Assembly (NCBI GenBank): GCA_963839285.1
Contig: CAWIUN010000014.1
Location: forward strand, 1-64,000
From: DASSSQ01 sp963839285
GTDB lineage: Bacteria; Actinomycetota; Thermoleophilia; Gaiellales; Gaiellaceae
Direction: 5' to 3'
Length of the DNA stretch: 64,000 nt
The notes beneath the pieces were generated by a model. That model saw nothing but the letters and a program-made list of their open reading frames with translations. It was not told the origin of the DNA and made no database searches. A program made the translations under genes and the position numbers. Below, in pieces: positions 1 through 11,025 of the stretch; the first letter of the stretch is position 1, and every line of letters begins with the position of its first letter.

Positions 1-1
1 C

Positions 2-160
2 GCCGAGCAGTGGGACGAGGGGTTCGAGCGGCGCCGCGGCCGCGGCGCCTTCCCGCTGCTCGCGGCGGCCGAGGAGATGCTCTGCCGCGCCGTCTGCGCC
101 TGGGCAGGGATCCCGCTCACGGACGCGGAGGCCTCGACCCGCGCGAGGCGGTGGGCGACG
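2..160 (+). pseudogene. Fragment of a CYP152-type cytochrome P450 (fatty-acid peroxygenase family)
   Basis: The frame entering from the left edge contains EMLCRAVCAWAGIPL, which closely resembles the helix region around the middle of CYP152 peroxygenases (typically an LCR-VC-WAGVPL motif). The 5' part lies outside the window. After about position 155 the frame stops looking like P450 and becomes the antisense of a membrane-protein frame, reaching a stop at 397. The heme-binding Cys region and all downstream P450 parts are missing. Either the gene is truncated by a rearrangement or two sequences were wrongly joined. The family call rests on one motif only. Confidence 0.5.
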
Positions 161-416
161 GCGTCGGTGATCCCGTACCAGACGAGCGCGTCGAAGACCC
201 CGGTCGCGGCGGCGGGGAGCAGCGCCACCCACGCCGGCGACGCGGTGACCGCCAGCCCCGAGATCGACAGCACGATCCCCGCCAGCGCCGTCCAGGCGAA
301 CGGCCGCCACGGCGGCAGTCGGCGCCACCACCCGGGAAAGGCGAGGTACCAGAACGTCAGCAGCACCGGCACGCCGGCGACGAACGCGGCGACGTGAAGG
401 GCCGGAGCGTCGTCAT
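2..416 (-). CDS. Membrane-protein remnant with about three transmembrane segments
   Basis: On the minus strand one frame reads as a convincing membrane protein: LHVAAFVAGVPVLLTFWYL, then a Trp/Arg/Pro-rich loop (GWWRRLPPW), a second segment (TALAGIVLSISGLAVTA) and a third (VALLPAAATGVFDALVWY). The only nearby ATG, at 416, is one base out of frame with this segment, so a small indel near 398 is likely. No stop is reached before the left edge, and the last 150 nt are antisense to the P450 fragment, so the 3' end is not authentic or is cut. I do not recognise the family. Confidence 0.35.
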
Positions 417-671
417 CGCCGTGGTGAACTGCGCCGTAGCGGCCGGCGTCAGGAAGACGAGCAGACCGCGAGAAGCCGCGCGCTTCGGAACGTCCTGCGC
501 AGCGGCGGCCGCTCCAGGTCGTGCGGCCAGGCAGGCGCCGGCGAGTCGACGGACGCCTCTCGCGGTCGAGGCGGCCGCAGCTCGTGCCTGAGACGCCGTG
601 TCGAGCTGCGGCTGCTCTCGCTCCGGCGCGACGCGTCGCACCTCCTTCCTCGGTTACGGTCTCGGCGGCTC

Positions 672-1232
672 GTGATCGACGACCCGCTCGACCTCTTCTC
701 GGACTGGTACGCGCTCGCGCGCGAGCGCGACCCGGCGCCGCAGGTGACGGCGCTCGCGACGGCCGCCGCCTCCGGTGCGCCGGCCGTGCGGATGGTGGAG
801 CTGCAGCGCTTCGACGCTTCCGGCTTCGTCTTCTACACCGGCGCCGGCAGCCGCAAGGGGCGCGAGCTGGCGGAGAACCCACGTGCCGCACTCTGCTTCT
901 ACTGGCACGAGAGCAACCACCAGGCCCGCCTCGAGGGGCCGGTCGAGCGCGACGAGCTCGACCCCGAGGAAGCGCGGGCGGCGCTCGCCGCAGCCGACAT
1001 CGGCGGCCGCCAGGACGAGGTCGTCGGCGGCCGAGAGGAGCTCGAGGAGCTCGTCGAGGCGGTCAGAGCGCGGCACGGCCCGGGGCTCGCGCCGCTCCCG
1101 GTCGACTGGGCCGCGTTCCGCCTCGTGCCCGACCGCTACGAGTTCTGGGAGGCGCGCGCCGGCGGCCTGCACGAGCGGATCCGGTACCGGCGCGACGGCA
1201 GCGCGTGGCGTGTCGAGCGGCTCTTTCCGTAG
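672..1232 (+). CDS. pdxH: Pyridoxamine 5'-phosphate oxidase family protein (PdxH-like)
   Basis: Predicted FMN enzyme that oxidises pyridoxamine or pyridoxine 5'-phosphate to pyridoxal 5'-phosphate in the cytosol. The FMN-binding stretch is well kept: RMVELQRFD, then FVFYTGAGSRKGRELA and LCFYWHES. The C-terminal dimerisation and substrate part is also typical: FRLVPDRYEFWEAR and LHERIRYRRD, ending in ERLFP. At 186 residues it is slightly short. The central segment that in E. coli reads like YF-SRP-GS...AS-QS is replaced by an Asp/Glu/Ala-rich stretch, so activity on the classical substrate is not certain. The GTG start was chosen because homology begins at once (DDPLDLFSDWY). Its stop overlaps the putative -10 box of the next gene. 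Confidence 0.8.
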   Translation: MIDDPLDLFSDWYALARERDPAPQVTALATAAASGAPAVRMVELQRFDASGFVFYTGAGSRKGRELAENPRAALCFYWHESNHQARLEGPVERDELDPEEARAALAAADIGGRQDEVVGGREELEELVEAVRARHGPGLAPLPVDWAAFRLVPDRYEFWEARAGGLHERIRYRRDGSAWRVERLFP

Positions 1233-1235
1233 GCT
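1230..1235 (+). promoter_or_regulatory. Putative -10 box (TAGGCT) for the PepT gene
   Basis: TAGGCT starts on the stop codon of pdxH and ends 7 nt before the ATG of the next gene, which would give a leaderless or nearly leaderless mRNA. No -35 is evident. Confidence 0.4.
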
Positions 1236-1242
1236 GCCCGAA

Positions 1243-2491
<1,249 letters not shown>

Positions 2492-2493
2492 CC

Positions 2494-3411
2494 GTGGAGA
2501 CCACACGCCTCGACGGCACCGAGCTCGAGCTCTCACGGGTCGGGCTCGGCTGCAACAACTTCGGCCGCGCGGTCGACCTCGAGGGGACGCGGCGCGTCGT
2601 CGACGCGGCGCTCGACGCCGGCGTCACCCACTTCGACACGGCCGACATCTACGGCAACAAGGGCGACAGCGAGCGCTTCCTCGGCGAGCTGCTCGAGGGG
2701 CGCCGCGACCGCGTCGTGCTCGCGACCAAGTTCGGGATGGACATGGGCGACGGGGTCGAGGCCCGCGGGGCGCCCGACTACGTGCGGCGCCGTTGCGACG
2801 AGTCCCTGCGGCGGCTGCGCACCGACCGGATCGACCTCTACTACTACCACTCGCCCCGACGAGGTGACGCCGATCGCGGAGACGCTCGGCGCGCTCTGAG
2901 CGAGCTCGTCGACGCGGGCAAGGTCCGCTACGTCGCCTGCTCGAACTTCACCGGCGAGCAGCTGCGGGAGGCGGAGGCGGCCGCGCGGGAGCGGGGCCTG
3001 CACCGCTTCGTCGCGCTCCAGAACGAGTACAACCTGATCGAGCGCGAGGCGGAGGAGGACGCGCTGCCGGCCGCGCGCGAGCTCGACGTCGGCTTCGTGC
3101 CCTACTTCCCGCTCGCGAGCGGCCTCCTCACCGGCAAGTACAGCCGCGACGAGCCGGCGCCCGAGGGGACGCGCCTGCACGGCCGCGACGCGCCGGCGCC
3201 CGAGACGTGGGACCGGGTCGAGGCGCTCGAGCGGTTCGCCGCCGAGCATGGCCGGTCGCTGCTCGAGCTCGCGATCGCCGCGCTCGCCTCCGAGCCGGGG
3301 GTCGCCTCGGTCATCTGCGGCGCGACGAAGCCCGAGCAGGTGCAGGCGAATGCCGCCGCAGCCGGATGGCGCCTGTCCGCCGACGAGCTGGCGCGGCTGC
3401 GGCGGCTCTAG
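2494..3411 (+). CDS. Aldo/keto reductase
   Basis: NADPH-dependent oxidoreductase of the AKR superfamily with a TIM-barrel fold. The N-terminal hairpin (SRVGLGCNNFG) is followed by THFDTADIYG (catalytic Asp and Tyr), ATKFG (Lys) and LYYYHSP (His of the tetrad). The C-terminal cofactor segment (ASVICGATKPEQVQANAAA) is typical. Between about 2856 and 2898 the translation is nonsense although the frame stays open; reading the neighbouring frame there gives DEVTPIAETLGAL, the normal AKR helix. This means one extra C at CCCC and one lost base 42 nt later, which cancel out. GTG start 2 nt after the PepT stop, probably co-transcribed. The substrate is unknown. Confidence 0.85.
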   Translation: METTRLDGTELELSRVGLGCNNFGRAVDLEGTRRVVDAALDAGVTHFDTADIYGNKGDSERFLGELLEGRRDRVVLATKFGMDMGDGVEARGAPDYVRRRCDESLRRLRTDRIDLYYYHSPRRGDADRGDARRALSELVDAGKVRYVACSNFTGEQLREAEAAARERGLHRFVALQNEYNLIEREAEEDALPAARELDVGFVPYFPLASGLLTGKYSRDEPAPEGTRLHGRDAPAPETWDRVEALERFAAEHGRSLLELAIAALASEPGVASVICGATKPEQVQANAAAAGWRLSADELARLRRL

Positions 3412-3629
3412 CTCTTCTCGATCCGGAGCGTCGCGGAGCCGCCCGGCTCCCGCGCTTCCCAGAGGTCGAGCTCGGCGGCCGCCGGGAAGATCACCGGCGA
3501 GCCGGGGAAGAGCACGTCGATCTGCGCGACCCCGGCCTGGGCCGCATCGAGCTGCGTCGCCGGGAAGCCGGACAGGCACAGGTGCCTGCGGAGCGACTCG
3601 GCGAAGCGCGTGTCGATGCGGAGGCGCAC
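3408..3629 (-). CDS. Small conserved-looking protein, 73 residues
   Basis: Begins MRLRIDTRFAESLRRHLCLS and ends RIEKS. It has no signal peptide or membrane span, and one Cys. It is convergent with the aldo/keto reductase, overlapping its stop by 4 nt, and lies just upstream of the response regulator on the same strand. Base and codon use match a real gene: the third codon position is strongly GC. I do not recognise the family. A secretion-independent small regulatory or structural role is possible but nothing in the sequence shows it. Confidence 0.5.
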   Translation of the reverse strand: MRLRIDTRFAESLRRHLCLSGFPATQLDAAQAGVAQIDVLFPGSPVIFPAAAELDLWEAREPGGSATLRIEKS

Positions 3630-3674
3630 CCCTGCATCGTCGTCGCGTCGCGTCAGCGAGCCGTCAGGCGGGTG

Positions 3675-4382
3675 TCAGGATTCCTTAACCGGGTGCGGGA
3701 CGAGCTTGTAGCCCGCCTCGCGGACGGTGACGATCCGCTCCGGCTTCGCCGGGTCGCGCTCGATCTTCCGGCGCAGGTTCGAGACGTGGACGTCGGCGGC
3801 TCGGGCGGTGCCGACGAACGGCGCGTTCCAGAGCGCCTCCATGATCTGCCAGCGCGAGAGCACCCGGCCGGGCTGCTGCGCGAGCAGCACGAGCACCTTG
3901 AACTCCGACGGGGTCAGCCGCACCTGCTCGCCGTCGACCGAGACCGTGTGCGAGGCGAGGTCGATCTCGATCGCGCCGACGCGCAGGAGGTTGTCGCCGC
4001 CCGCCGCCGCCCGCTCGAGGTCGCGGCGCCGCAGCAGCGCGCGGATCCGGCTGACGAGCTCGCGCGTCGAGAACGGCTTCGTCACGTAGTCGTCGGCGCC
4101 GAGCTCGAGCCCGAGCACGCGGTCGACCTCCGCGTCCTTCGCGGTCAGCATGATGATCGGGACGATGCTCTCGGCGCGCACGCGGCGGCAGACCTCCGTG
4201 CCCGACAGCTTCGGCATCATCACGTCGAGGACGACCACGTCGTAGGCGCCGCCGAGCGCCGCCGCGACCGCCTGCTCGCCGTCGCCGACGGCGTCGACCT
4301 CGAAGCCCTCCTCGCGGAGCGCGTAGCTGACCGGCAGGACGATGTCCTCCTCGTCGTCGACGAGCAGCACCCTGGTGCTCAC
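3675..4382 (-). CDS. OmpR/PhoB-family response regulator
   Basis: Two-domain transcription regulator. The receiver domain has the acidic pocket (VLLVDDEEDI), the phospho-acceptor Asp in VLDVMMPKLSG, Thr in MLTAKD and Lys in VTKPFS. The C-terminal winged helix has LTPSEFKVLVLLAQQPG, the recognition helix near RAADVHVSNLRRKIE and the wing ending VREAGYKLV. The 235-residue length is standard. The GTG start overlaps the stop of the upstream kinase gene (GTGA), so the pair is translationally coupled. The kinase is the likely partner. The target genes cannot be read from the sequence; the divergent ATP-grasp gene upstream of the kinase is a candidate. Confidence 0.93.
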   Translation of the reverse strand: MSTRVLLVDDEEDIVLPVSYALREEGFEVDAVGDGEQAVAAALGGAYDVVVLDVMMPKLSGTEVCRRVRAESIVPIIMLTAKDAEVDRVLGLELGADDYVTKPFSTRELVSRIRALLRRRDLERAAAGGDNLLRVGAIEIDLASHTVSVDGEQVRLTPSEFKVLVLLAQQPGRVLSRWQIMEALWNAPFVGTARAADVHVSNLRRKIERDPAKPERIVTVREAGYKLVPHPVKES

Positions 4383-6095
4383 GAGGGCGCGTGCACCTCC
4401 GCGGCCGAGAGCCGCACGCGTGCCACCGTGCCGCGGCCGGCCTCCGAGTCGATCTCGATCGCGCCTCCGAGCGCCCGCACGGACTCGCGCACGATCGCGA
4501 GCCCGAGCCCGAAGCCGTCCTGATCCGACGGGCTCGACGCGGAAGAAGCGGTCGAAGAGGCGCTCCTTCGCGTCCTGGTCGATCCCGGGGCCCTCGTCCT
4601 CGACGGCGACCGCGACCGTGCCGTCGCCGTCGATCTCGCCTCGCAGGCGGACGTGCTCGGAGCCGTGCTTGAGCGCGTTCTCGGTCAGGTTGTAGACGAC
4701 CTGCTCGAGCAGGTCCGGCTGGCTCAGCGCCGTCAGGCCCGGCGGGCAGTCGACGACGACCGTGTCGCCGAGGCCGCTCGCGACCTCCTCCAGCAGCGGC
4801 CGCAGCGCCACCGGCTCGAGCACGACCTGCTCCTGCCGGGTCTGCGCGCGCGCCAGCGTCAGCAGGGCCCGGCGCAGGCGCGCGAGCCGTGCCGTCTGCC
4901 GCTCGACGACCGCGAGGAAGCGGTCGCGCTCGTCCGGGATCTCCTTGGCGCCGCCCTGCAGCACCTCGAGCGAGGCGGCGATCGCCGTCAGCGGCGTCCC
5001 GAGCTCGTGGGCCGCGTTCGCGACGAACTCGCGCTCGGCCCGCTCACGGCGCTCGCGGACGGAGACGTCCGCGACCACGAGCACGGCGTCGAGCCCGCGG
5101 CGCCTCGACGGGATCCCCACGATCGCGTAGCTGCGCTCGCCGTCGACGACCTTCGTCTGCTCCGTCTCGCTGCCGCCGTCGAAGAGCCGGGCGGCGAAGT
5201 CGCGGAGCGGGAAGTCGGGCCACGGCTCGCCGAGGTCGGAGCCGGCCTCGAGCACGAGCGAGGGCACGAGCCGCCGCGCCGCCGAGTTCGCGAAGACGAC
5301 GTGGAGCGACTCGTCGACCGCGATCACGCCCTCGTGCAGCCCCTCGAGCAGGCGCCGGAGCCGGTCGCGCTCCGAGCCGAGCTCCGAGAACGAGTCGCGG
5401 AGCCGCTCGCGCATCTGGTCGATCGTCGCCGCGAGCGTCCCCAGCTCGTCGCGGAAGAAGGGGCGGAGCTGCTGGTCGAAGGCGCCCGCCTCGATCGCCG
5501 CGGCCGCGCGCGCGATCCGGCGCAGGCGCGCCGTGATCAGCGTGGCGACGAGCAGGCCGACGAGCGCGCCGATCGCGACGGCGACGAGCGCCGCGTTGAC
5601 GATCTCGTCGCGGACGATCCCGAGCTCGCTCCGCAGCTCGGGGCGCAGCGTGTAGCTGACGACGGCCCGCGCGCCGGGCCCGGGCAGCCGCAGGGCGACG
5701 ACGAAGGCCTTCTCCTCGGAGGTGGTGGTCGAGTAGCGCTCCCCCTGCAGCGCCGCCTGCAGCGCCTCCCGGCCGCCCGGCACCGAGCTGAAGGCGATTC
5801 CCCGCGAGACCGTCGGGGTCACGGGTCGCCCGTTCTCGTCGAAGACGTAGATCGAGAAGCGACGGCGATCGGCGATCGGCTTGACCGCGTCGCGGATCAG
5901 CCCCTTGCGCAGCGCCTGCGTGATCGCCGAGGCCGCCGAGACGGTCTGCCCGACCGCGAGCTCCTGGCCGCGGCTGCCGAGCGCGGTCTCGGCGCGGTGG
6001 CTGAACACCTGCGCGACGGCGAGGGCGGTGAGCGCGGCGATGGTCGCGAACGCGAGCGCCAGCCACCACCGCATGCTGAGCAGGGCGGACGGCAT
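4379..6095 (-). CDS. Membrane sensor histidine kinase (HAMP-PAS-HisKA-HATPase), frame broken once
   Basis: Order of domains: a membrane helix right at the N-terminus (LALAFATIAALTALAVAQV), an extracytoplasmic sensor of about 150 residues, a second helix (AIGALVGLLVATLITA), HAMP, PAS, the phospho-acceptor box FVANAAHELGTPLTAI (Gly replaces the usual Arg of HELRTP), N box NLTENALKHG, G1 box EDEGPGID and F box DRFFRVEP. The G2 box is split near 4522: the original frame ends VEPVGSG and the neighbouring frame gives GFGLGLAIVRESVRALGG to a stop on the regulator start, consistent with one extra base. The start at 6095 lies 6 nt after AATACT, a plausible -10. A second ATG at 6074 is also possible. 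Confidence 0.88.
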
Positions 6096-6189
6096 GCGCT
6101 CAGTATTGCCGAGCCCACCCGCCGCCGCGTTAGCGAATCCTGACACGGCGCTGACTCCATTCTGACGCTGCCGAGTCAGGCTTGCGTCC

Positions 6190-7083
6190 ATGAGGCCGCT
6201 CGTGATCACCGGTCGCCTCTCTCCCGCCAACGTCGGACTGCTGCGCGCATGCCGCCGGCTCGGCGTGACGGCCCAGCTGCTGCCGCCGGACGTGGCGGCC
6301 GCGCGCGCCTCCGAGTCGGCGGTGATCCTCGGCCGCGTCGACGTGCTGCCGTCGATCGACGGGATCGAGCCGGGCCTGAACGAGCTGCGCACGCTCGAGC
6401 GCCGCGGCTTCCGGGTGCTGAACGGCGCCGAGACCCTGCGCGCGGCCCATGACAAGCGTCGCACCGCCCAGGTGCTCGAGGCGGCCGCGCTGCCGCACCC
6501 CCGCACGACGCTCGCGCGGCTCGGCGACCCGATCCCCGACCTGGACGGCCCGGTCGTCGTCAAGCCCCGCTTCGGCAGCTGGGGGCGCGACGTCGTCCGC
6601 TGCGAGACGCGGCGGCAGCTGGAGCGGACGCTCGTCTCGCTCCGGACGCGGCCGTGGTTCCGGCGGCAGGGCGCGCTCGTGCAGGCGCTCGTGCCACCGG
6701 TCGGAGAGGACCTGCGCCTGATCGTCGCCGGTGGGATGGTGGTGGGCGCGATCCGCCGGGTCGCGCAGCCCGGCGAGTGGCGCACGAACGTCGCGCTCGG
6801 GGCCGAGCGGATGCCGGCCGAGCCTGCCGTCGAGGCACGCGTGCTCGCGGTCGAGGCGGCCGCGGCGATCGGGGGCGACCTCGTCGGCGTCGATCTGCTG
6901 CCGTCGGACGACGGCTACACGATCCTGGAGCTGAACGGCTGCGTCGACTTCACGGGCGAGTACTCGCTCGAGGGGGGCGACGTCTACAGCGAGGCGATCG
7001 GCGCGCTGCTCTCGCGTGCCGCCTGCTCCGGCGAGCCGTTGGTCGGGGACCGGGGGGTTCCGTCGACCAGTTCGGCGCCGTAG
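6190..7083 (+). CDS. RimK-family ATP-grasp ligase
   Basis: ATP-dependent carboxylate-amine ligase of the RimK/LysX type; members add glutamate or other amino acids to peptides, proteins or cofactors. ATP-grasp signatures are in order: VVKPRFGSWGRDV (nucleotide and phosphate loop), EDLRLIVAGGMVVGAIRR, GEWRTNVALGA, and GVDLLPSDDGYTILELNG with the metal-binding Glu and Asn. The N-terminal domain is short. At 297 residues it has the usual length. It is divergent from the two-component kinase, with a 95-nt shared intergenic region, so it may be a target of that system. The acceptor substrate is not predictable from this sequence. Confidence 0.82.
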   Translation: MRPLVITGRLSPANVGLLRACRRLGVTAQLLPPDVAAARASESAVILGRVDVLPSIDGIEPGLNELRTLERRGFRVLNGAETLRAAHDKRRTAQVLEAAALPHPRTTLARLGDPIPDLDGPVVVKPRFGSWGRDVVRCETRRQLERTLVSLRTRPWFRRQGALVQALVPPVGEDLRLIVAGGMVVGAIRRVAQPGEWRTNVALGAERMPAEPAVEARVLAVEAAAAIGGDLVGVDLLPSDDGYTILELNGCVDFTGEYSLEGGDVYSEAIGALLSRAACSGEPLVGDRGVPSTSSAP

Positions 7084-7152
7084 AGGGGTGAGGGGCCGCC
7101 GGCGCCGCGCGCGCCGGCGGCCCGACGACCCGTTCGCGGGCCCGCGCGCTCG

Positions 7153-7158
7153 TAGACT
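7153..7158 (+). promoter_or_regulatory. Putative -10 box (TAGACT) for gltX
   Basis: Eight nt separate it from the ATG. There is no purine-rich ribosome site in between, so the transcript is probably leaderless. Confidence 0.45.
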
Positions 7159-7166
7159 GGCGCCGG

Positions 7167-8147
7167 ATGAAGAAGGTCCGCTTCGCCCCGAGCCCGACGG
7201 GCTCCCTCCATGTCGGCAACGCCCTCTCGGCGGTCGCCAACCGCCGCCTGGGCGACGTGCTGCTGCTGCGGATCGACGACACGGACGCGGCACGCAACGT
7301 CCCCGGCGGCGAGGAGGCGATCCTCGCCGACCTCGAGTGGCTCGGCGTCCGCTGGGACGAGGGGCCCGTCCGCCAGAGCGAGCGGCAGGAGCTCTATCGC
7401 GCGGCCGCGGAACGGCTCGGCGTCGACCGCTTCGAGGGGATCACGCTGCTGCGCGAGGACGGGACGGCGACCTACCACCTCGCCAGCGTCGTCGACGACG
7501 CCGCCTTCGGGATCACGCACGTCGTCCGCGGCGCCGACCACCGGCCGAACGAGGAGCTGCACCGGCGGCTGCACGAGGCGCTCGGCACCGCCGCGCCGGA
7601 GGTCGTCCACCACGGCCTGATCCTGCGGCCGGACGGCGGCAAGCTCTCGAAGCGCGACGAGTTCTCGTCGGTCGCGGAGCTGCGCGAGGCGGGGATCCCG
7701 GCCGAGGCGGTCAGGGCGTACCTGGACGAGCTCGGCCTGCCGCGCCACGACGTCCGCTACGACCTGCCGCGGATCAGGCGGCTCGCGGTCGAGGCGATCG
7801 CGGCGCTGGGCGACGAGGAGCTGGCCGCGCGGGTCGGGGTTCCCGTCTCCGTCGTCCCCGTCCTGCGCGGGGCGCGCGACCTGCGGGAGGCGCGGGCGTA
7901 CGCCGAGTCGGTGCTCACGGCGCCCGAGCCTGCGCCGACGAGGGCACCCGAGACGCTGCGGCGGTTGCGCGAGCTCCACGGCTCGCTCGGCGCCCGGGAT
8001 CTCGTCCGCGAGCTGAAGTCGGTCGGCGGCGACCTCCGTGCCGTCCGGCTGGCGCTGACCGGCGCCGAGCGCGGGCCCGAGCTGGCGGCGATCCTCGAGG
8101 CGCTGCCGCCGGAGGAGACGATGCGCCGGATCGACGCGGCGCTCTAG
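7167..8147 (+). CDS. gltX: Compact glutamyl-tRNA synthetase-like protein
   Basis: Class I synthetase of the GluRS group. The HIGH motif is SPTGSLHVGN (residues 9-18) and KMSKS is KLSKR (159-163). VVDDAAFGITHVVRGADH is the conserved segment before KMSKS. The protein is 326 residues; bacterial GluRS is normally about 470. Roughly 78 residues are missing between the motifs, where the connecting peptide with zinc ligands contacts the tRNA acceptor, and the C-terminal anticodon-binding part is also shortened, though its end (RLALTGAERGPELAAIL) resembles the GluRS C-terminus. The frame is clean, so the loss is not a sequence error. It lies at the usual gltX place before cysS, which argues that it is the genome's regular GluRS rather than a GluQ-type enzyme. 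Confidence 0.8.
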   Translation: MKKVRFAPSPTGSLHVGNALSAVANRRLGDVLLLRIDDTDAARNVPGGEEAILADLEWLGVRWDEGPVRQSERQELYRAAAERLGVDRFEGITLLREDGTATYHLASVVDDAAFGITHVVRGADHRPNEELHRRLHEALGTAAPEVVHHGLILRPDGGKLSKRDEFSSVAELREAGIPAEAVRAYLDELGLPRHDVRYDLPRIRRLAVEAIAALGDEELAARVGVPVSVVPVLRGARDLREARAYAESVLTAPEPAPTRAPETLRRLRELHGSLGARDLVRELKSVGGDLRAVRLALTGAERGPELAAILEALPPEETMRRIDAAL

Positions 8148-8153
8148 CGGCAA

Positions 8154-8170
8154 GCCTCTAGGCTAGAGGC
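8154..8170 (+). promoter_or_regulatory. Inverted repeat containing the putative -10 of cysS
   Basis: GCCTCTA-GGC-TAGAGGC is a perfect 7-bp inverted repeat in the 24-nt gap between gltX and cysS. It contains TAGGCT (8159-8164), 7 nt before the cysS ATG. It could be a leaderless promoter, or a small hairpin at the start of translation. Confidence 0.35.
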
Positions 8171-8171
8171 G

Positions 8172-9448
<1,277 letters not shown>

Positions 9449-9452
<4 letters not shown>

Positions 9453-10156
9453 CGGCGGAGCAGGTCTACGGCCGCCGGCCCGTGCGCGAGGCGCTGCGCG
9501 GGCGGCGCGAGGTGCTCGAGCTCTGGGCGACCGAGCGCGCGCTCGCCGGCGAGGGCTGGCTGCGCGAGCAGCGCTCGCCGCGCGTGCAGGCGAAGACCGA
9601 CCGCGAGCTCTCGGAGGCGGCCGGGACGCGCGACCACCAGGGTGTGCTCGCCTTCTGCGAGCCGTACCGCTACGCGGACGCCTACGAGCTCGCGGCGCGG
9701 GAGCGGCCGCTGCTCGCGGTGCTCGACCAGGTGACCGACCCGCGCAACCTCGGGGCGGTCGTCCGCAGCGCCGAGGGCGCCGGCGCCACCGGCGTCGTCG
9801 TGCCCGCGCACCGCTCGGCGACGGTCACCGCGGCCGTCTGCCGCGCCTCGGCGGGTGCGGTCGAGCACCTGCCGGTCGCCGTCGTCACCAACCTGGCGCG
9901 CTACCTGAACGAGGTCAAGGGCGCCGAGCTCTGGGTCTACGCGGCCGAGGGCGGCGCCGCGCAGACGATGTGGGAAGCCGACCTCTCGGGCGGGCTCGCG
10001 CTCGTCTTCGGCGCCGAGGGGCGCGGGCTGCGACCGCTCGTGCGCCGCGCCTGCGACGACGCCGTCTCGATCCCGCTCGCCGGCCTGACGGAGTCGTTGA
10101 ACGTCAGCGTCGCCGCCGCCGTCCTGCTCTACGAGGCGCGCCGGCGGCGCGGCTGA
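9449..10156 (+). CDS. rlmB: 23S rRNA (guanosine-2'-O-)-methyltransferase, TrmH/RlmB family
   Basis: SPOUT-fold methyltransferase that modifies a ribose in 23S rRNA using SAM. The N-terminal RNA-binding domain starts YGRRPVREALRG. The catalytic domain has motif 1 DPRNLGAVVRSAEGAGATG, motif 2 LVFGAEGRGL and motif 3 IPLAGLTESLNVSVAAAV, which form the trefoil knot. 235 residues is normal. The GTG start shares two bases with the cysS stop. Its stop is 5 nt before the next gene. Confidence 0.92.
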
Positions 10157-10161
10157 ACGTC

Positions 10162-10594
10162 GTGGCCGAGCCGACGCTGTACCTGTTCGACGGCTACAAC
10201 CTCCTGCACGCGAGCGCGTTCGCGGACGCGCGCGAGCTCGTCGACGCGCTCGCGAGCTTCGTCGCCCTGCGCGGCGCCCGCGGGCGTCGTCGTCTTCGAC
10301 GGGAGCGGCGAGGAGGCGACGCTCGGGCCGCTCGAGGTGCGCTTCGCCCCGCACGCGGACACGCTGATCGAGCGGCTCGCAGCCGAGCACCGGCAGGCCG
10401 AGCGCGTCTGCCTGGTCTCGTCCGACGCGGCCGTGCGGGGCACCTCGGGCCAGGAGGTCGGGAAGCTGTCGTCGGCCGGGTTCCTGCGCGACCTGCGGCC
10501 CGCCGAGCACCGCGAGCGGCCGCGGACCGAGGTGGCCGACCGGCTCGACCCCGAGACGCGGGCCCGGCTCGAGCGGCTCCGCCGCGGGCGGTAG
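10162..10594 (+). CDS. YacP-like NYN-domain ribonuclease, frame broken once
   Basis: NYN/PIN-like nuclease; the Bacillus homologue (YacP/Rae1) cuts mRNA on the ribosome. The N-terminus YLFDGYNLLHA holds the first acidic residue and the Asn typical of NYN domains. The second part resumes in another frame at AGVVVFDGSGEEATLG, with FAPHADTLIERL, CLVSSDAAVRGT and SGQEVGKLSSAGF, all characteristic of this family. The break is near 10278 in a GC run; length 3n+1 fits one extra base. Its place between rlmB and sigH is the same as in Bacillus, which supports the call. Confidence 0.8.
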
Positions 10595-10599
10595 GCGAG

Positions 10600-10959
10600 C
10601 TAGCGGCTCGCGGCGAGCGCGCGCCGCAGCGTCCGCTCGATCGTGCGCGGGAGGAGCGAGAGCAGGCGCTTCCGCTGCGAGGCGGTCAGCTCACGCTCGA
10701 GGGCGGCGCCGAGGACGCGCGGCGCGCAGCCGCGGCGGCCGTAGGCGGCGAGCGAGTCCCGCAGCAGCAGGTACGACACGTCCGCGGGATAGACGGAGAC
10801 ACCGCCGTCGTAGTGGACGAGCATCGCCTCGCCCCAGCCCGCGACCTTCTCGGCCTGGGCCCTGCACGTCGTTCCCGCGGCCGCTCCGGCGGGTGCGCCG
10901 GGGAAGGCGAGCAGAACCGCTGCCAGGGCGACGGAGGCGGCCGAGATCGCGCGGAGCAC
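10600..10959 (-). CDS. Small secreted protein, function unknown
   Basis: 119 residues beginning with a clear signal peptide: a short basic start, a hydrophobic core (SAASVALAAVLLAFPGA) and a likely cleavage after AGAAA. The mature part has two Cys (TTCRAQ and GCAPRV), which could form a disulfide outside the cell, and a basic helical C-terminus (SQRKRLLSLLPRTIERTL). It is antisense to the block gltX-sigH and convergent with the NYN gene (5-nt gap). The family is not recognised. Confidence 0.55.
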   Translation of the reverse strand: MLRAISAASVALAAVLLAFPGAPAGAAAGTTCRAQAEKVAGWGEAMLVHYDGGVSVYPADVSYLLLRDSLAAYGRRGCAPRVLGAALERELTASQRKRLLSLLPRTIERTLRRALAASR

Positions 10960-11025
10960 GTCCCGCAGCTTCGCAGGCCGGAAGGGGTCCCGGAAGGCCT
11001 ACGGTCCTGGACCTTTGCAAAGAGG

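Noticed and set aside
2856..2898. TGA near 2896 in the aldo/keto reductase as a second selenocysteine codon
   Set aside because: The TGA is only in the shifted frame between two compensating breaks. The reading that continues the protein after it is in another frame, no Cys is expected there, and no stem-loop follows.
3675..6785. Long open frames opposite real genes, for example continuing beyond the kinase start on the minus strand or running antisense to the carboxylases
   Set aside because: Very high GC leaves few stops. These frames are rich in Arg, Pro, Ala and Gly without domains, and overlap genes with clear motifs.
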